Below are positions 9,001-18,061 of a stretch of 38,774 nt of DNA, piece after piece. Below the pieces are notes generated by a model. The model had not been told where the DNA came from, did no database searches, and saw only the letters and a list, made by a program, of their open reading frames with translations. The stretch comes from Rhodocyclaceae bacterium (GTDB taxonomy: Bacteria; Pseudomonadota; Gammaproteobacteria; Burkholderiales; Rhodocyclaceae), in the NCBI GenBank assembly GCA_024709955.1, contig JANJVS010000194.1, forward strand, positions 1-38,774. Reading direction: 5' to 3'. The position numbers and the translations under genes were made by a program. Numbering within the stretch: the first letter of the stretch is position 1; every line of letters starts with the position of its first letter.

Positions 9001-9257
9001 GCCAGTGCCGCTTCGGCCAGTGGTACCACGGCGGCGGCAGCGAGCGCTACGCCGCGCTGGCGGAATTCGCCGCCATCGGACCGATCCACGAGGAGATCCA
9101 CCGCGTCGGCGGCGAGATCCTGCGCCTGATGGAGAGCGGCGAGCAGGCGCTGGCGCGGCAGCGCCTGCAGCGGCTGTTCGAGCTGCGCGACCGCATCCTC
9201 ATCCAGCTCGCCGCGATCCAGGGCGTGGTGGTCGGCGCGACGACACCGACCGGCTGA
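6051..9257 (+). CDS. PhnD-like/PAS/GGDEF/EAL/CZB sensor for c-di-GMP turnover
   Basis: The protein is about 1068 residues from the ATG at 6051, which places a signal peptide directly at the N-terminus; an in-frame ATG at 5979 would add 24 residues ahead of it. Order: signal; PhnD-like periplasmic binding domain (about 40-310; IDIGVLTIRSAEQTLAAWQP); transmembrane helix (about 320-345); coiled segment; PAS (about 380-500); GGDEF intact at 583-587 with an upstream inhibitory RxxD (REVD, 574-577); EAL intact at 711-713; C-terminal zinc-binding CZB domain (His983, CRFGQWYHGG, HEEIH). Both catalytic signatures are intact, so it could make and degrade c-di-GMP. The CZB domain suggests control by zinc or oxidised cysteine; the binding domain suggests a phosphonate-, phosphate- or other small-anion ligand. 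No transporter genes accompany it. Confidence 0.9.
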   Translation: MKPSVLLFRLRTGMRLLAGGLALAACPPALAAAPTQIDIGVLTIRSAEQTLAAWQPTADYLSRTVPGHRFRFVPLEMHELNEATAQGRFEFILTNPSHYVFLEAEYRVNRIATLVNAWNLRPLKEFGGVVIVRADRRDLRELADLKDQRVAAVGQQWLGAYQSQAGELLARGIDPAADLRIHFTGEPQDLAVLEVLEGRADAGFVRSGLIEHMHQEGRIDRDALRVLNPRQQHEYPHALTTALYPEWPFAMAQRTSMTLAKQVAVALLEMPQGSDAALRGDYHGWAIPADYQAVRDLMRLLREPPYDSPPELSWREFVSRHQLAIIAGLFAALALALLLAARFRALNRTIGRQMIEARRQADELAAENHARRQAETRLRLAASVFEHSHDGILITGPDNRILEVNDAFSEITGYSRAEAIGKDPSILKSGRQSAAFYHELWQSIVETGHWRGEIWNRRKNGEFFVEMLEIAAVRDPAGQLTHHVAVFNDVTSLRHSQERLEHMAHYDPLTQLPNRALLSDRLHQSVALAQRGGNLLAVCFLDLDCFKPINDEHGHEVGDLLLIGVARRLEIVLREVDTVARLGGDEFVLLLTDLADMDELETILERIMDVLEQPFDIEEHRLQVSASIGITIYPLDEADPESLLRHADQAMYQAKRAGRSRYSLFDAGQDREAQSRQNDMERLRQALAADEFVLHYQPKVDMRQGRVTGCEALIRWQHPLRGLVLPGEFLPLVEQTEFIAEIDDWVIRAALRQIGRWLDAGLRMSVSVNVSARKLQSFGFADSLRRLLEKHPEVPPELLEFEILESAALSNIDGVRETIRKCQELGIGFSLDDFGTGYSSLSYLKRLPVNTIKIDQSFVRDLLDNPEDLAIVEGIVGLSQVFRRRLVGEGVESAEHGIMLLRLGCDVAQGYGIARPMPAADVIHWTRHYQPDPQWQAWADKTWNLADFPLLIAQSDHLKWVKTVTRIVESGVRPGSADRIADHRQCRFGQWYHGGGSERYAALAEFAAIGPIHEEIHRVGGEILRLMESGEQALARQRLQRLFELRDRILIQLAAIQGVVVGATTPTG

Positions 9258-9413
9258 GCGCCGGCTTTTTGCCGTAGAATCGGCCCGCGTCCTGCCGGTT
9301 GGACGCGGTTTCGCGGCATCACCGCCATTCCCCAGTTGCCCCGCCTGAGCCGGCACCCGCTTTTCCGGGCCACGGAAAAGCCAATGGGCGCGCAACGCAA
9401 CCGGAGTCCATCA

Positions 9414-10853
<1,440 letters not shown>

Positions 10854-10863
10854 GGAGCCGCCG

Positions 10864-11712
10864 ATGAAACTCGTCCGCCATGGCGCCAGGGGCCGCGAGA
10901 AGCCCGGCCTGATCGACGCGCAGGGCAGGCTGCGCGACCTTTCCGCCCACTGCGCCGACATCGGCTGGGCCGAGCTTTCCCCCGCCGGCAGGAAGCGCCT
11001 CGCCGCCATCGACCCGGCGACGCTGCCGCTGGTCCGCGGCAAGCCACGCCTCGGCGTGCCCTTCACCGGCATTTCCAAGATCGTCGGCGTCGGCCTCAAC
11101 TATCGCGACCACGCCAAGGAAACCGGCGCGGCGATCCCCGCCGAGCCCGTGCTGTTCATGAAGGCCACCACGGCGATCAACGGCCCGTGCGACGACATCG
11201 TGCTGCCGCGCGGCTCGACCAAGACCGACTGGGAGGCCGAGCTCGGCCTCGTCATCGGCAGGGAGGCGCGCTACGTCCCGGAGGACAAGGCGCTGTCCTA
11301 TCTGGCCGGCTACGTGTGCTTCCACGACGTTTCCGAACGCCACTTCCAGAAGGAGCGCGGCGGCGGCTGGGACAAGGGCAAGGGCTGCGATACCTTCGCG
11401 CCGATCGGCCCCTGGCTGGTCACCGCCGACGAGGTCAAGGACCCGCAGCGCCTGCGCGTCTGGTGCGAGGTGAACGGCGTCATGCGCCAGGACAGCAATA
11501 CCGACCAGATGATCTTCTCCTGCGCCCACCTGGTCAGCTACATCTCCCAGTTCATGACCCTCATGCCCGGCGACGTGATCTGCACCGGCACGCCGCCCGG
11601 CGTCGGCCTCGGCATGAATCCGCCCCAGTTCCTCAAGGCCGGCGACGTCGTGCGCCTCGGCGTGGCGGGTCTCGGCGAGCAATGCCAGAAAGTCGTCGCC
11701 GGCCGGAGCTGA
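10864..11712 (+). CDS. Fumarylacetoacetate hydrolase-family protein
   Basis: The 282-residue protein has the FAH fold of 2-hydroxyhepta-2,4-diene-dioate isomerase, oxaloacetate decarboxylase and ureidoglycolate lyase relatives. Visible signatures are IVGVGLNYRDHAKE, the metal-binding segment KTDWEAELGLVIG, GYVCFHDVSERHFQKERGGG and GDVICTGTPPGVGLGMNPP. A metal-dependent hydrolase, isomerase or decarboxylase of a short 2-oxo acid is expected; the substrate is open. GGAG lies shortly upstream of the ATG, 10 bases after rhlE ends, and only one base separates its stop from the next GTG start. Confidence 0.92.
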   Translation: MKLVRHGARGREKPGLIDAQGRLRDLSAHCADIGWAELSPAGRKRLAAIDPATLPLVRGKPRLGVPFTGISKIVGVGLNYRDHAKETGAAIPAEPVLFMKATTAINGPCDDIVLPRGSTKTDWEAELGLVIGREARYVPEDKALSYLAGYVCFHDVSERHFQKERGGGWDKGKGCDTFAPIGPWLVTADEVKDPQRLRVWCEVNGVMRQDSNTDQMIFSCAHLVSYISQFMTLMPGDVICTGTPPGVGLGMNPPQFLKAGDVVRLGVAGLGEQCQKVVAGRS

Positions 11713-11713
11713 C

Positions 11714-12301
11714 GTGGCGCAGTCGGTCCATGTTTCCCTCGTGGCCCACGCCGCGAACCCCGCGCGCTTCCACCAGCGCGTGGACGCGACGCTGACGCGC
11801 GCCGCCGGCGGCGGGCTCGCCGTCGCCTACGCGATCCACGGCCTGAATCTCGACCTGCGCGTGCCGACGCCGCACGCGCCCGCCCCCGCCGACGCGCTCT
11901 GGAAGACCACCTGCTGCGAGCTGTTCCTCGGCGCCGTCGGCCAGGCCGGCTACCGCGAATTCAACTTCTCGCCCTCGGGCCAGTGGGCCGTCTACGACTT
12001 CGCCGACACGCGGCAGCGCGACGCCGCTCCGTGCGACTGCCCGCCCCCCGCCCTCTCCTTCGACCGCGACGCCGACCTGATGAAGCTGAGCGCGACGCTG
12101 CCCGAGGCCGCCATCCCGCCCCGCTGGCGCAAGGCGGACGTCACCCTGCGCATCGCCGTCGCCGCCATTCTCGAAGCCGAGGGAGGCCATCTGGGCTACT
12201 GGGCACTCGCCCACCCGCCGGGCAAGCCCGACTTCCACCACCACGCCGGCTTCGTGCTGAGCCTCGGCGCGCTCGGTTTCCGTCCCTCGCACTGGCCATG
12301 A
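11714..12301 (+). CDS. DOMON-like domain protein
   Basis: This 195-residue protein starts at GTG one base after the previous stop. It resembles the DOMON-like ligand-binding beta sandwich family found in proteobacteria: LWKTTCCELFLGA, YREFNFSPSGQWAVYDFADT and the C-terminal LGYWALAHPPGKPDFHHHAG segment, which carries three consecutive His residues. DOMON folds bind sugars or haem. No signal peptide is present, so it should be cytoplasmic. The next gene, a NamZ-type muramidase, begins 4 bases downstream, and a carbohydrate role would fit; that is inference. Confidence 0.8.
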   Translation: MAQSVHVSLVAHAANPARFHQRVDATLTRAAGGGLAVAYAIHGLNLDLRVPTPHAPAPADALWKTTCCELFLGAVGQAGYREFNFSPSGQWAVYDFADTRQRDAAPCDCPPPALSFDRDADLMKLSATLPEAAIPPRWRKADVTLRIAVAAILEAEGGHLGYWALAHPPGKPDFHHHAGFVLSLGALGFRPSHWP

Positions 12302-12305
12302 AGCC

Positions 12306-13520
12306 ATGAGATTCGGGCTGGAACGCCTCGTCGCGGAACCCGCGCTGCGCCGCCCCCTCGCCGGCCGGCGCGTCGCCCTGCTCGCCCATCCGGCCTCGAC
12401 CACGCGCGAGCTGACCCACGCGCTCGACGCACTCGGGAATCGGGCCGCCCTGCCCGAAATCAAGCTCACCGCCGCCTTCGGTCCGCAGCACGGCCTGCGC
12501 GGCGACAAGCAGGACAACATGATGGAGTCGCCCGACTTCCTCGATCCGGCCCTCGGCATCCCGGTGTTCAGCCTCTACGGCGAGGTGCGCCGGCCGACCG
12601 CCGCGATGATGGATACCTTCGACGTGCTGCTCGTGGACCTGCAGGACCTCGGCTGCCGCATCTACACCTTCATCACCACGCTGCGCTACGTGCTCGAAGC
12701 CGCCGCCGCCCACGGCAAGGCGGTCTGGGTGCTCGACCGCCCCAACCCCGCCGGCCGTCCCGTCGAGGGCACGCTGCTGCGCGCCGGCTGGGAAAGCTTC
12801 GTCGGCGCCGGGCCGCTGCCGATGCGCCACGGCCTGACCATGGGCGAACTGGCGCGCTGGTTCGTCGCCACGCTCGGGCTCGACGTCGAATGCGAGGTCA
12901 TCGCGATGGAAGGCTGGCAGCCCGACGCCGCGCCCGGCCACGGCTGGCCGCTGCTGGAACGCAGCTGGATCAACCCGAGCCCGAACGCGCCCAACCTGTC
13001 GATGGCGCGCTGCTACGCCGGCACGGTGATGCTCGAAGGCACGACGCTCTCCGAGGGGCGCGGCACGACGCGTCCCCTCGAACTCTTCGGCGCGCCGGAC
13101 ATCGACGCCGCCGCGCTGCTTCAGGAAATGTCGGCGCTGGCGCCACGGTGGCTGGCGGGCTGCAAGCTGCGCCCCTGCTGGTTCGAGCCCACCTTCCACA
13201 AGCACGCCGGCCAGCTCTGCCAGGGCATCCAGATCCACGTCGAGGACCCGGCGCATTACGACCACGCCGCCTTCCACCCCTGGCGCCTGATGGCGCTCGC
13301 CTTCAAGGCGATCCGGCGCCTGCAACCGGACTACCCACTGTGGCGCGACTTCCCCTACGAATACGAACGCGACCGCCTCGCCATCGACCTGATCAACGGC
13401 GGCCCGCTATTGCGCGAGTGGGTGGACGATCCGGCGGCGACGCCCGCCGACCTCGACGCGCTGGCCGGCCCGGACGAGACGCTCTGGCGCGCGGCGAGCG
13501 CGGCCTTCCGCCTCTACTGA
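12306..13520 (+). CDS. Exo-beta-N-acetylmuramidase NamZ family (DUF1343, GH171)
   Basis: The 404-residue product shows the DUF1343 blocks in order: VALLAHPAS, AAFGPQHGLRG, GIPVFSLYG, FDVLLVDLQDLGCRIYTFI, VLDRPNPAG, MRHGLTMGELA, NPSPNAPNLS and EGTTLSEGRGTTRPLELFG. The Bacillus NamZ enzyme of this family removes terminal MurNAc from peptidoglycan fragments. Here no signal peptide is visible, so a cytoplasmic role in muropeptide recycling is more likely than a secreted lytic one. It is the last gene of the helicase-FAH-DOMON cluster. Residues encoded at 13126-13150 come from a copy of the 25-bp dispersed module. Confidence 0.9.
   Translation: MRFGLERLVAEPALRRPLAGRRVALLAHPASTTRELTHALDALGNRAALPEIKLTAAFGPQHGLRGDKQDNMMESPDFLDPALGIPVFSLYGEVRRPTAAMMDTFDVLLVDLQDLGCRIYTFITTLRYVLEAAAAHGKAVWVLDRPNPAGRPVEGTLLRAGWESFVGAGPLPMRHGLTMGELARWFVATLGLDVECEVIAMEGWQPDAAPGHGWPLLERSWINPSPNAPNLSMARCYAGTVMLEGTTLSEGRGTTRPLELFGAPDIDAAALLQEMSALAPRWLAGCKLRPCWFEPTFHKHAGQLCQGIQIHVEDPAHYDHAAFHPWRLMALAFKAIRRLQPDYPLWRDFPYEYERDRLAIDLINGGPLLREWVDDPAATPADLDALAGPDETLWRAASAAFRLY
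13126..13150 (+). repeat. 25-bp module inside the NamZ-type reading frame
   Basis: These 25 bases match the intergenic module at 153-177 in 23 positions and are read in the same phase as the copy in the phosphodiesterase (Met-Ser-Ala-Leu-Ala-Pro-Arg-Trp here). Confidence 0.65.
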
Positions 13521-13529
13521 TCCCTCCTG

Positions 13530-13575
13530 CCGTTCCCGACTCCCACGGGGATTCCCTGCGATCACGCCGACTTTT
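13530..13575 (-). repeat. Longer variant of the dispersed module, intergenic
   Basis: Starts CCGTTCCCGACTCC, contains ACGGGGATTCCCTGCG and ends CACGCCGACTTTT. The block closely matches 14552-14600, the distal flank of composite copy B. It lies just downstream of the NamZ gene stop. Confidence 0.75.
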
Positions 13576-13590
13576 GGCAGATCGGAGGGC

Positions 13591-13630
13591 GAAAAAAATC
13601 CCCGCGCGAACAGGAGGATGGGTTCGCGCG
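13591..13630 (-). terminator. Rho-independent terminator of the cytochrome c gene
   Basis: On the minus strand a perfect 9-bp stem CGCGCGAAC/GTTCGCGCG (13603-13630) with a 10-base loop is followed by GGGGA and seven T residues (13592-13598 on the plus strand as A residues). It lies about 80 bases after the cytochrome c stop codon. Confidence 0.8.
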
Positions 13631-13711
13631 AGGACAAGGGGGTAAAACGAATCGCCGCCCCAGTAGCCTGCTCCGGGCGGAATCGACCGATCCCGCCGCC
13701 GCAAGTCCCCG

Positions 13712-14047
13712 CTAGCGCGGCAAGGTCGCCACGTACTCGGCGATGCGCTTGATCTGGACGTGATTGGGGACCTCGCCGCAGCCGCGCAGCACGTCCTCAT
13801 GGGCGCTGCTTTCGATGTAGCGCTTGGTCTTGATGTAGATGTCGTCCATGCGCATGCCGGCCAGCGGCGGCACCTTGGCCGTCTTGCCGCTCTTGCCGTC
13901 CGCGCCGTGGCATTCGCCGCAGTTGTATTCCTCGTAGAGCTGCCGGCCCTCGGCCACGACGGGATTCTCCGCGGCCAGGGCAACGCCGCCCAGGGTAGAG
14001 CCCAGCACAACGATGAAACAGGTAAGCCTTGTTTGCATGCCGTTCAT
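13712..14047 (-). CDS. Small periplasmic c-type cytochrome
   Basis: This 111-residue class I cytochrome c has a signal peptide (MNGMQTRLTCFIVV to GVALAAEN) and a single haem site CGECH (Cys43, Cys46, His47). A later Met in PPLAGMRMDDIY is the probable sixth ligand. It is an electron carrier or oxidase donor. The start at 14047 has GGGAGA six bases upstream, and the earlier ATG at 14077 would put ten polar residues before the signal. A terminator follows the gene. An AT-rich stretch at about 14140-14200 probably belongs to its promoter. Confidence 0.9.
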   Translation of the reverse strand: MNGMQTRLTCFIVVLGSTLGGVALAAENPVVAEGRQLYEEYNCGECHGADGKSGKTAKVPPLAGMRMDDIYIKTKRYIESSAHEDVLRGCGEVPNHVQIKRIAEYVATLPR

Positions 14048-14621
14048 GTCCGTCTCCCATGATGAATTGGTAAACATGAGGTTCAGGCGCGGTCACTACC
14101 CGGAAACCGGTACGCCTTGGGCAAGGGTAGGCCAGAAATACGGGAAATCAAGAATTTTTTATATTTTTCAAATACTTAATTAAAGTAATACGCTCCAGCG
14201 CCATGGTCTTGCTATGGATTTAGGCGATGATGGCCGTCCCTGGCCGGCAGGCCGCGATTCAGGCCATGCGGGCCTTGGCGGCGGAATGGACGGCCCGGCG
14301 AAGCTCGGGAAAAGAGCGCCACATCGGCCTCCCCGGCGCGCTACCAGCCCAAAGTGGTAGCTAGCGAGACTGTCATGTTCGCCAGGCCATGGCTCCGGCG
14401 ATTCACCGAATTCCGCAAGTCGCCGCGCGGCGACCGGGCATCGCTGCCGCAGCCACCGTCCCGCCGGCGCCGACTTTTATTCCGGCCGCTGCGCTTGACC
14501 GGCTACCGCCGGTCGGCCTCCACGAAAGCCGTGGTTGGCGTTCGGCACGCTCACCGTCCCAAGACTCCAACGGGGATTCCCTGCGTTCACGCCGTCTTTT
14601 GTTGCCGGAACGATCGATGTC
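14048..14621. other. Intergenic region with AT-rich tract, hairpin and composite repeat copy B
   Basis: No gene is visible. From the cytochrome side it holds an AT-rich tract (about 14150-14200, including the near-palindrome ACTTAATTAAAGT) that could carry the cytochrome promoter, a small hairpin CTACCA/TGGTAG (14341-14360), and the inverted composite repeat at 14454-14600 next to the stop codon of the c-di-GMP protein at 14622. Confidence 0.6.
14454..14600 (-). repeat. Composite intergenic repeat, copy B (inverted relative to copy A)
   Basis: The 25-bp module at 14454-14478 (23 of 25 identical to copy A) is followed by the 73-bp core (14479-14551) with the stem GACCGGC/GCCGGTC at 14497-14514. 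A longer terminal variant (14552-14600) contains ACGGGGATTCCCTGCG and ends GCCGTCTTTT. The orientation is opposite to copy A at 153-275. Confidence 0.85.
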
Positions 14622-17135
14622 CTAGCGCAGATTCGCGCGTATGAAATCCCCCGCCGCCTCGGCCGGCAGCGGCCTGCTGTAGAGGTAGCCCTGCAGGTAG
14701 TCGCAGCCGTGGCGCACGAGGAAGTCGCGCTGGCCCGGGGTTTCGACGCCCTCGGCGACGACCTTGAGGCCGAGGTTGTGGGCGAGGGCCAGGGAGGCGG
14801 CGCTGATGTCGGCGTCGCTCCGGTCGATTTCGATGTCGCGCACGAAGCTGCGGTCGAGCTTGAGCACCTGGATCGGCAGGCGCTTCAGGTAGGCGAGGGA
14901 GGAATATCCGGTGCCGAAGTCGTCGATGGCGAGCTGGACGCCGAGCTCGCGCAGCGCCTGCAGCTGGTCGATGGCGCATTCGGGATTTTCCATGGCGGCG
15001 GATTCGGTGATCTCCAGTTCGAGATCTTCCCCCTTGAGTCCGTGGCGTTCCAGCGCGTCGGCGACGCGCCGCACCAGGCTCTGCGTGCGCAGCTGGTGGG
15101 CGGAGAGGTTGACCGCCATGCGCAGCCCGCCGATGCCCGCCTGCCGCCAGGCGCCCAGCTGGCGGCAGGCCTCGTCGAGCACCCAGGTGCCGAGGATGTC
15201 GATCAGGCCGGATTCCTCGGCGATCGGGATGAACTGCAGCGGCGAGACGTCGCCGCGTTCCGGGTGGCGCCAGCGCACCAGCGCCTCGACGCCGAAGCAG
15301 CGCCCGTCGGCGGCGCGCACCTGCGGCTGGTAGTGCAGACTCAGCAGTCCCTCCTGCATCGCCTGGCGCAGGTCGTTCTCCAGGGCCAGGCGCTCGCTGG
15401 CGGCGGCGTTCATCGCCGCTGTGAAGAACTGGACGTTGTTGCGGCCGTGCGCCTTGGCGTGGTACATGGCGGTATCGGCGTTCTTCATCAGGCTGGCGCC
15501 GTCCTGGCCGTCGTTGGGCGCGATGGCGACGCCGATGCTCGGGCTCGAATGCAGCACCGCGCCCTCGATGGCGTAGGGGTCGCTCAGCGCGCGCAGGATC
15601 TTGTCCGCGACCGGCGCCGCGTCCATGTCGCCGCCGAGGGCAGTGAGCACGACGACGAACTCGTCGCCGCCGAGGCGGGCGACGATATCGCTCTCGCGCA
15701 CGCAGGCGCGCAGGCGCCGCGCCACCTCGATCAGAAGCTGGTCGCCGACGTGATGGCCGAGGGTGTCGTTGATCGTCTTGAAGCGATCCATGTCGATGAA
15801 CAGCACCGCGGTGCGCAGCCGGTCGCGCTGCGCGGAGAGCAGCACCTGGCCGAGGCGGTTCTCCAGGTTGTAGCGGTTGATCAGTCCGGTGAGTGCGTCG
15901 TGGTGGGCCAGATAGTCGATGCGCGCCTCGTTGGCTTTGCGCTCGCTGATGTCCGAGTAGGTGGCCAGATAGAACATCACCGCGCCCGCCTCGTCGCGGA
16001 TCGAGGAGATCGAGGTCCATTTCGGATAGACCTCGCCGCTCTTCTTGCGGTCCCACAGCTCGCCCTGCCAGAAGCCCTTGTCGCGCAGCTCGCGCCACAT
16101 TTCCTCCAGCGTCGCGGGCGGCGTGCGGCCGCAGGCGAGTATCTTCGGGTCCTGGCCGGCCACCTCCGCCAGCGCGTAGCCGGTCTGCCGCGTGAATGCC
16201 GCATTGACGTTGAGGATGCGGTTGCGGCGGTCGGTGATCAGCATCGCCTCGCCGCTGTTGTCGAAGGCGTTGGCGTAGAGCCGCAGCCTTTCGGCGACGC
16301 CCTCCGCCTCGTGCTTGGCGGCTTCCAGGGCGCGGCGCGAGGCGGCCAGGCTCCGCACCATGTCGCCCATGGCGTTGGCGAGTTGCCCCACCTCGTCGCG
16401 GGCCGTCGCGACCGCCGGGGCGTCGAGGTGGCCGGCGGCGATGCGGCGGGACCAGTCCAGCAGGCCGGCGAGCCGCGTGCTGGTGCGTCCCGAGACGAAG
16501 GAGGCGATGAACAGCAGGGCGAGGCCGCCGAGGATGCCGATCGCGATGGTGGCGCGCAGGTTCCTTTCGGCCGAGCCGAGCAGGTTTTCGCGGCTGGCGG
16601 CGATGTCCTCGAAGGCGTGGCGCGTCAATACGCGCAGGGAATCGCGGATCGCCGCCAGGTGCCGGCTTTCCGTCTCGAACACCAGGACGAAGGCCTGCTC
16701 CTTCTCGAATTCGCGGCTGAGCCGCACGGCCTCGTCGACGCGGCCGAAGTAGTCCTCGATGGCCCGCGTCATGGTCTCGATCTCGTCCAGCACCGCGGGA
16801 GCCTGCTCGGCGCACAAATCGCCAAGCCCCGCCAGTTCGGTCGCGAGCGCGCGTTTCTGGTCGGCCAGCGCCTGGCCGGTGCGGTCCATCGCCTCCGCGC
16901 TCTCGGTCGCCAGATGCTTGAAGCTGAGGACGCGCACGTTGGCGATCGTCTTGTCGGCCTCCTGCAGGCGGCGCAGCAATTCGCTGCCCAGCGAGGAGGA
17001 CTCGCCGACCGCCACCACCGAGCCCTGCAGCACCAGGGCGGAGGCGATCAGCGCGCCGATGCCGATGGCGCCGACCACCAGCATCGGCACGATCAGCTGC
17101 TTGAACAGCGAACAGTTCCTGAAGAGGGCCGGCAT
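14622..17135 (-). CDS. 4HB-HAMP-PAS-GGDEF-EAL membrane protein for c-di-GMP turnover
   Basis: The 837-residue protein begins with a transmembrane helix (about 14-36), a helical periplasmic sensor region (about 37-190, four-helix-bundle type), a second helix (about 193-212), HAMP (about 213-265), PAS (about 285-405; LYANAFDNSGEAMLITDRRN), GGDEF and EAL. The GGDEF site is intact (IVARLGGDEFVVVL) with an upstream RESD inhibitory-site motif. EAL is intact (FGVEALVRWRHPE) with the DDFGTGYSS loop. It can in principle both make and break c-di-GMP. It starts 11 bases after the stop of a ModA-like binding protein gene, so the binding protein may present a ligand to the periplasmic domain; that is inference. 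Confidence 0.92.
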   Translation of the reverse strand: MPALFRNCSLFKQLIVPMLVVGAIGIGALIASALVLQGSVVAVGESSSLGSELLRRLQEADKTIANVRVLSFKHLATESAEAMDRTGQALADQKRALATELAGLGDLCAEQAPAVLDEIETMTRAIEDYFGRVDEAVRLSREFEKEQAFVLVFETESRHLAAIRDSLRVLTRHAFEDIAASRENLLGSAERNLRATIAIGILGGLALLFIASFVSGRTSTRLAGLLDWSRRIAAGHLDAPAVATARDEVGQLANAMGDMVRSLAASRRALEAAKHEAEGVAERLRLYANAFDNSGEAMLITDRRNRILNVNAAFTRQTGYALAEVAGQDPKILACGRTPPATLEEMWRELRDKGFWQGELWDRKKSGEVYPKWTSISSIRDEAGAVMFYLATYSDISERKANEARIDYLAHHDALTGLINRYNLENRLGQVLLSAQRDRLRTAVLFIDMDRFKTINDTLGHHVGDQLLIEVARRLRACVRESDIVARLGGDEFVVVLTALGGDMDAAPVADKILRALSDPYAIEGAVLHSSPSIGVAIAPNDGQDGASLMKNADTAMYHAKAHGRNNVQFFTAAMNAAASERLALENDLRQAMQEGLLSLHYQPQVRAADGRCFGVEALVRWRHPERGDVSPLQFIPIAEESGLIDILGTWVLDEACRQLGAWRQAGIGGLRMAVNLSAHQLRTQSLVRRVADALERHGLKGEDLELEITESAAMENPECAIDQLQALRELGVQLAIDDFGTGYSSLAYLKRLPIQVLKLDRSFVRDIEIDRSDADISAASLALAHNLGLKVVAEGVETPGQRDFLVRHGCDYLQGYLYSRPLPAEAAGDFIRANLR

Positions 17136-17146
17136 GCCGTTGCGCG

Positions 17147-17917
17147 CTAGCGCGGCTCCGAGTCGAAGCCCTCGGCGCGGAAGATCTCGCGCGCCGCGCG
17201 GCCGCGCAGGAAGCCCAGGAAGGGCGCCAGCTCGGCGTTGTCGGCGGCCGCGTCGAGCGGCGCCAGGTAATAGCGGATCGGCTGGTGCCAGCTCTGGTTC
17301 ACGGCCAGGGTTTCCCGCAGCCGGTCGGTCAGGTTCGACTTGAACAGGATGCCGGCGGTGCCGGCATCGGCGGCGGCGAGGGACTCGGCGAGCAGCTCGA
17401 TGTTCTTGCGCGTCTCGATCTTGTCCTTGACGCGCTCCCAGAGGCCGGCCGCCTCCAGCGCCTGCTTGGCGTAGCGGCCGAAGGGCGCGTTGCTCGGGTC
17501 GCCGATCAGGATCTTCCGCACCCGCGGCATCGCCAGCTCATCCCAGCGCTCGATCCGCAGCGGACTGCCGGCGGGCACGGCGAGGACGAGGGCATTGCCC
17601 CACGGACTGGCGACGTTCGCCCGCGCCACCAAGCCCTTGTCGACGACGTAGTCCATCCATTCCGCATTGGCCGAGACGAAGATGTCCGCCGCCAGGGCGC
17701 CACCGGCCAGGCCCTTGGCCAGCAGTCCCGAGGACTTGCAGATGTAGCCGATCTCCACCGCGCGGTTCCGGCGGTAGAGGTCGCCGACCCGCTTCATCGC
17801 GTCGCAGGTCGAATTGGCCAGGGCGAGCCGCAGCTCGCCGGCCATGGCCGCCGGCAGGCAGCACAGGAACGCCAGCGCGGCCAACAGCCGCCGGCCGCTC
17901 CGGTTCGCATGGCTCAT
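17147..17917 (-). CDS. ModA-like periplasmic substrate-binding protein
   Basis: The 256-residue protein has a signal peptide (MSHANRSGRRLLAALAFLCC to AAMAGE) and a ModA/type 2 anion-binding fold: ADIFVSANAEWMDYVVDKGL, IGDPSNAPFGRYAKQALEAA and GLWERVKDKIETRKNIELLA. ModA proteins bind molybdate or tungstate. No modB or modC permease genes are nearby; instead it is cotranscribed with the c-di-GMP protein downstream. The ATG at 17917 is chosen because a GGGGG-type site precedes it and the signal peptide begins there; a 5' extension to 18004 looks non-coding. Confidence 0.87.
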   Translation of the reverse strand: MSHANRSGRRLLAALAFLCCLPAAMAGELRLALANSTCDAMKRVGDLYRRNRAVEIGYICKSSGLLAKGLAGGALAADIFVSANAEWMDYVVDKGLVARANVASPWGNALVLAVPAGSPLRIERWDELAMPRVRKILIGDPSNAPFGRYAKQALEAAGLWERVKDKIETRKNIELLAESLAAADAGTAGILFKSNLTDRLRETLAVNQSWHQPIRYYLAPLDAAADNAELAPFLGFLRGRAAREIFRAEGFDSEPR

Positions 17918-18061
17918 CGTCGATCCCCCTGATGTCTTCTTCGTCGTGGAGACGCCGGGTGGCCCCTCCCCAGGCGCCGTCCCGGCGTGGCCAATATACC
18001 GCAAGCCGAAATCCGGCCAGGGTGAAATTGCCTATGGCACCCCGAGGCGAATCTATCGCCG

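Noticed and set aside
5976-9395. A 1139-codon open frame antisense to the PhnD-GGDEF-EAL gene
   Set aside because: Composition is that of an antisense shadow (Ala/Glu/Val/Arg rich without domains), and the plus strand carries intact catalytic motifs.
9258-9413. A separate small gene or longer N-terminus for the helicase
   Set aside because: The sequence has no conserved features, and the GTG at 9414 has both a ribosome binding site and the standard RhlE N-terminus.
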